Assembly: GCA_001790645.1 (NCBI GenBank)
Contig: MGDB01000026.1
Coordinates: 1-5,646, forward strand
Source of the DNA: Candidatus Schekmanbacteria bacterium GWA2_38_11
Lineage (GTDB): Bacteria > Schekmanbacteria > GWA2-38-11
Direction: 5' to 3'
Length of the DNA stretch: 5,646 bases
The notes under the pieces were generated by a model. That model ran no database searches and was not told where the DNA came from. It worked only from the letters and a program-made list of their open reading frames with translations. This document shows, one piece after another, positions 5,499 to 5,646 of this stretch. Each line of letters begins with the position of its first letter. Position 1 is the first letter of the stretch. The position numbers were made by a program, and so were the translations under genes.

Positions 5499-5646
5499 TT
5501 TAATAGACTTATAAGTTGCATCTAAAAGCTGCTTTAGTTCATTCTTAGATATGGAGAGTGGCGGCATCAGAACAATCACATTTCCAAGAGGCCTTAATAT
5601 AACGCCATGCTTTCTTGCCTCCATTATTACCTTTATCCCTATTTTT
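5487..5646 (-). CDS. bioA: Adenosylmethionine-8-amino-7-oxononanoate aminotransferase, C-terminal end (partial)
   Basis: BioA is a cytosolic PLP enzyme that uses S-adenosylmethionine as amino donor to make 7,8-diaminopelargonate in biotin synthesis. Only the last 52 codons are inside the window; the gene continues beyond base 5646 with one extra base of a split codon at the edge. The visible peptide includes VIMEARKHGVILRPLGN, then VIVLMPPLSISKNEL, the characteristic BioA C-terminal block of a short strand pair that contributes to the active site, ending in TYKSIKAVS. The PLP lysine and substrate-binding residues lie outside, so integrity cannot be judged. Related class III aminotransferases share the general shape, but the GVILRPLGNVIVLMPPLSI run favours BioA. 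The stop codon lies 115 bases before the DUF1573 start codon, leaving room for a separate promoter. Confidence 0.88.
   Translation of the reverse strand, partial: KIGIKVIMEARKHGVILRPLGNVIVLMPPLSISKNELKQLLDATYKSIKAVS

Overview
The window is an AT-rich, gene-dense stretch of bacterial chromosome. It holds five complete protein genes and the 3' end of a sixth. An exported Ig-like DUF1573 protein, a polyprenyl-phosphate phosphoribosyltransferase, a soluble polyprenol-phosphate-type glycosyltransferase and a biotin-synthesis aminotransferase fit a free-living bacterium that makes elaborate surface glycans. No marker gene fixes the phylum. Low GC, weak Shine-Dalgarno sites at most starts and scattered intergenic palindromes would suit one of the less studied Gram-negative lineages, but this is inference only.

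Layout. (1) 40-999, plus strand: a GalE-like NAD-dependent sugar-nucleotide epimerase, read towards the next block. (2) 1000-1099: a short convergent gap full of GTAC palindromes. (3) 2654 down to 1100, minus strand: a two-gene operon with a UbiA-family DPPR-synthase-like membrane enzyme followed 10 nt later by a family 2 glycosyltransferase. (4) 2655-3005: a 351-base gap with a good TTGACA promoter for that operon, a palindrome between its boxes, a leader hairpin with AGGATT repeats, and a pair of hairpins resembling a REP element. (5) 5371 down to 3006, minus strand: a second two-gene unit, an exported DUF1573 protein with three Ig-like repeats and then, 23 nt on, a nucleoside-deaminase-like amidohydrolase. 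(6) 5487 to the window edge, minus strand: the last 52 codons of BioA.

How the genes may work together. The epimerase, phosphoribosyltransferase and glycosyltransferase are all of cell-envelope glycan type: one makes a sugar nucleotide, one loads phosphoribose on a polyprenyl phosphate carrier, and one probably loads another sugar on such a carrier. The classical arabinofuranose-donor pathway also needs a phosphatase and the DprE1/DprE2 pair, and neither is in view. The amidohydrolase keeps the metal and deamination residues of the MTA/SAH/aminofutalosine deaminase group, but its substrate cannot be settled here. No mobile element, CRISPR array, tRNA or rRNA was recognised. I found no clearly new system; the most unusual material is the intergenic palindromes.
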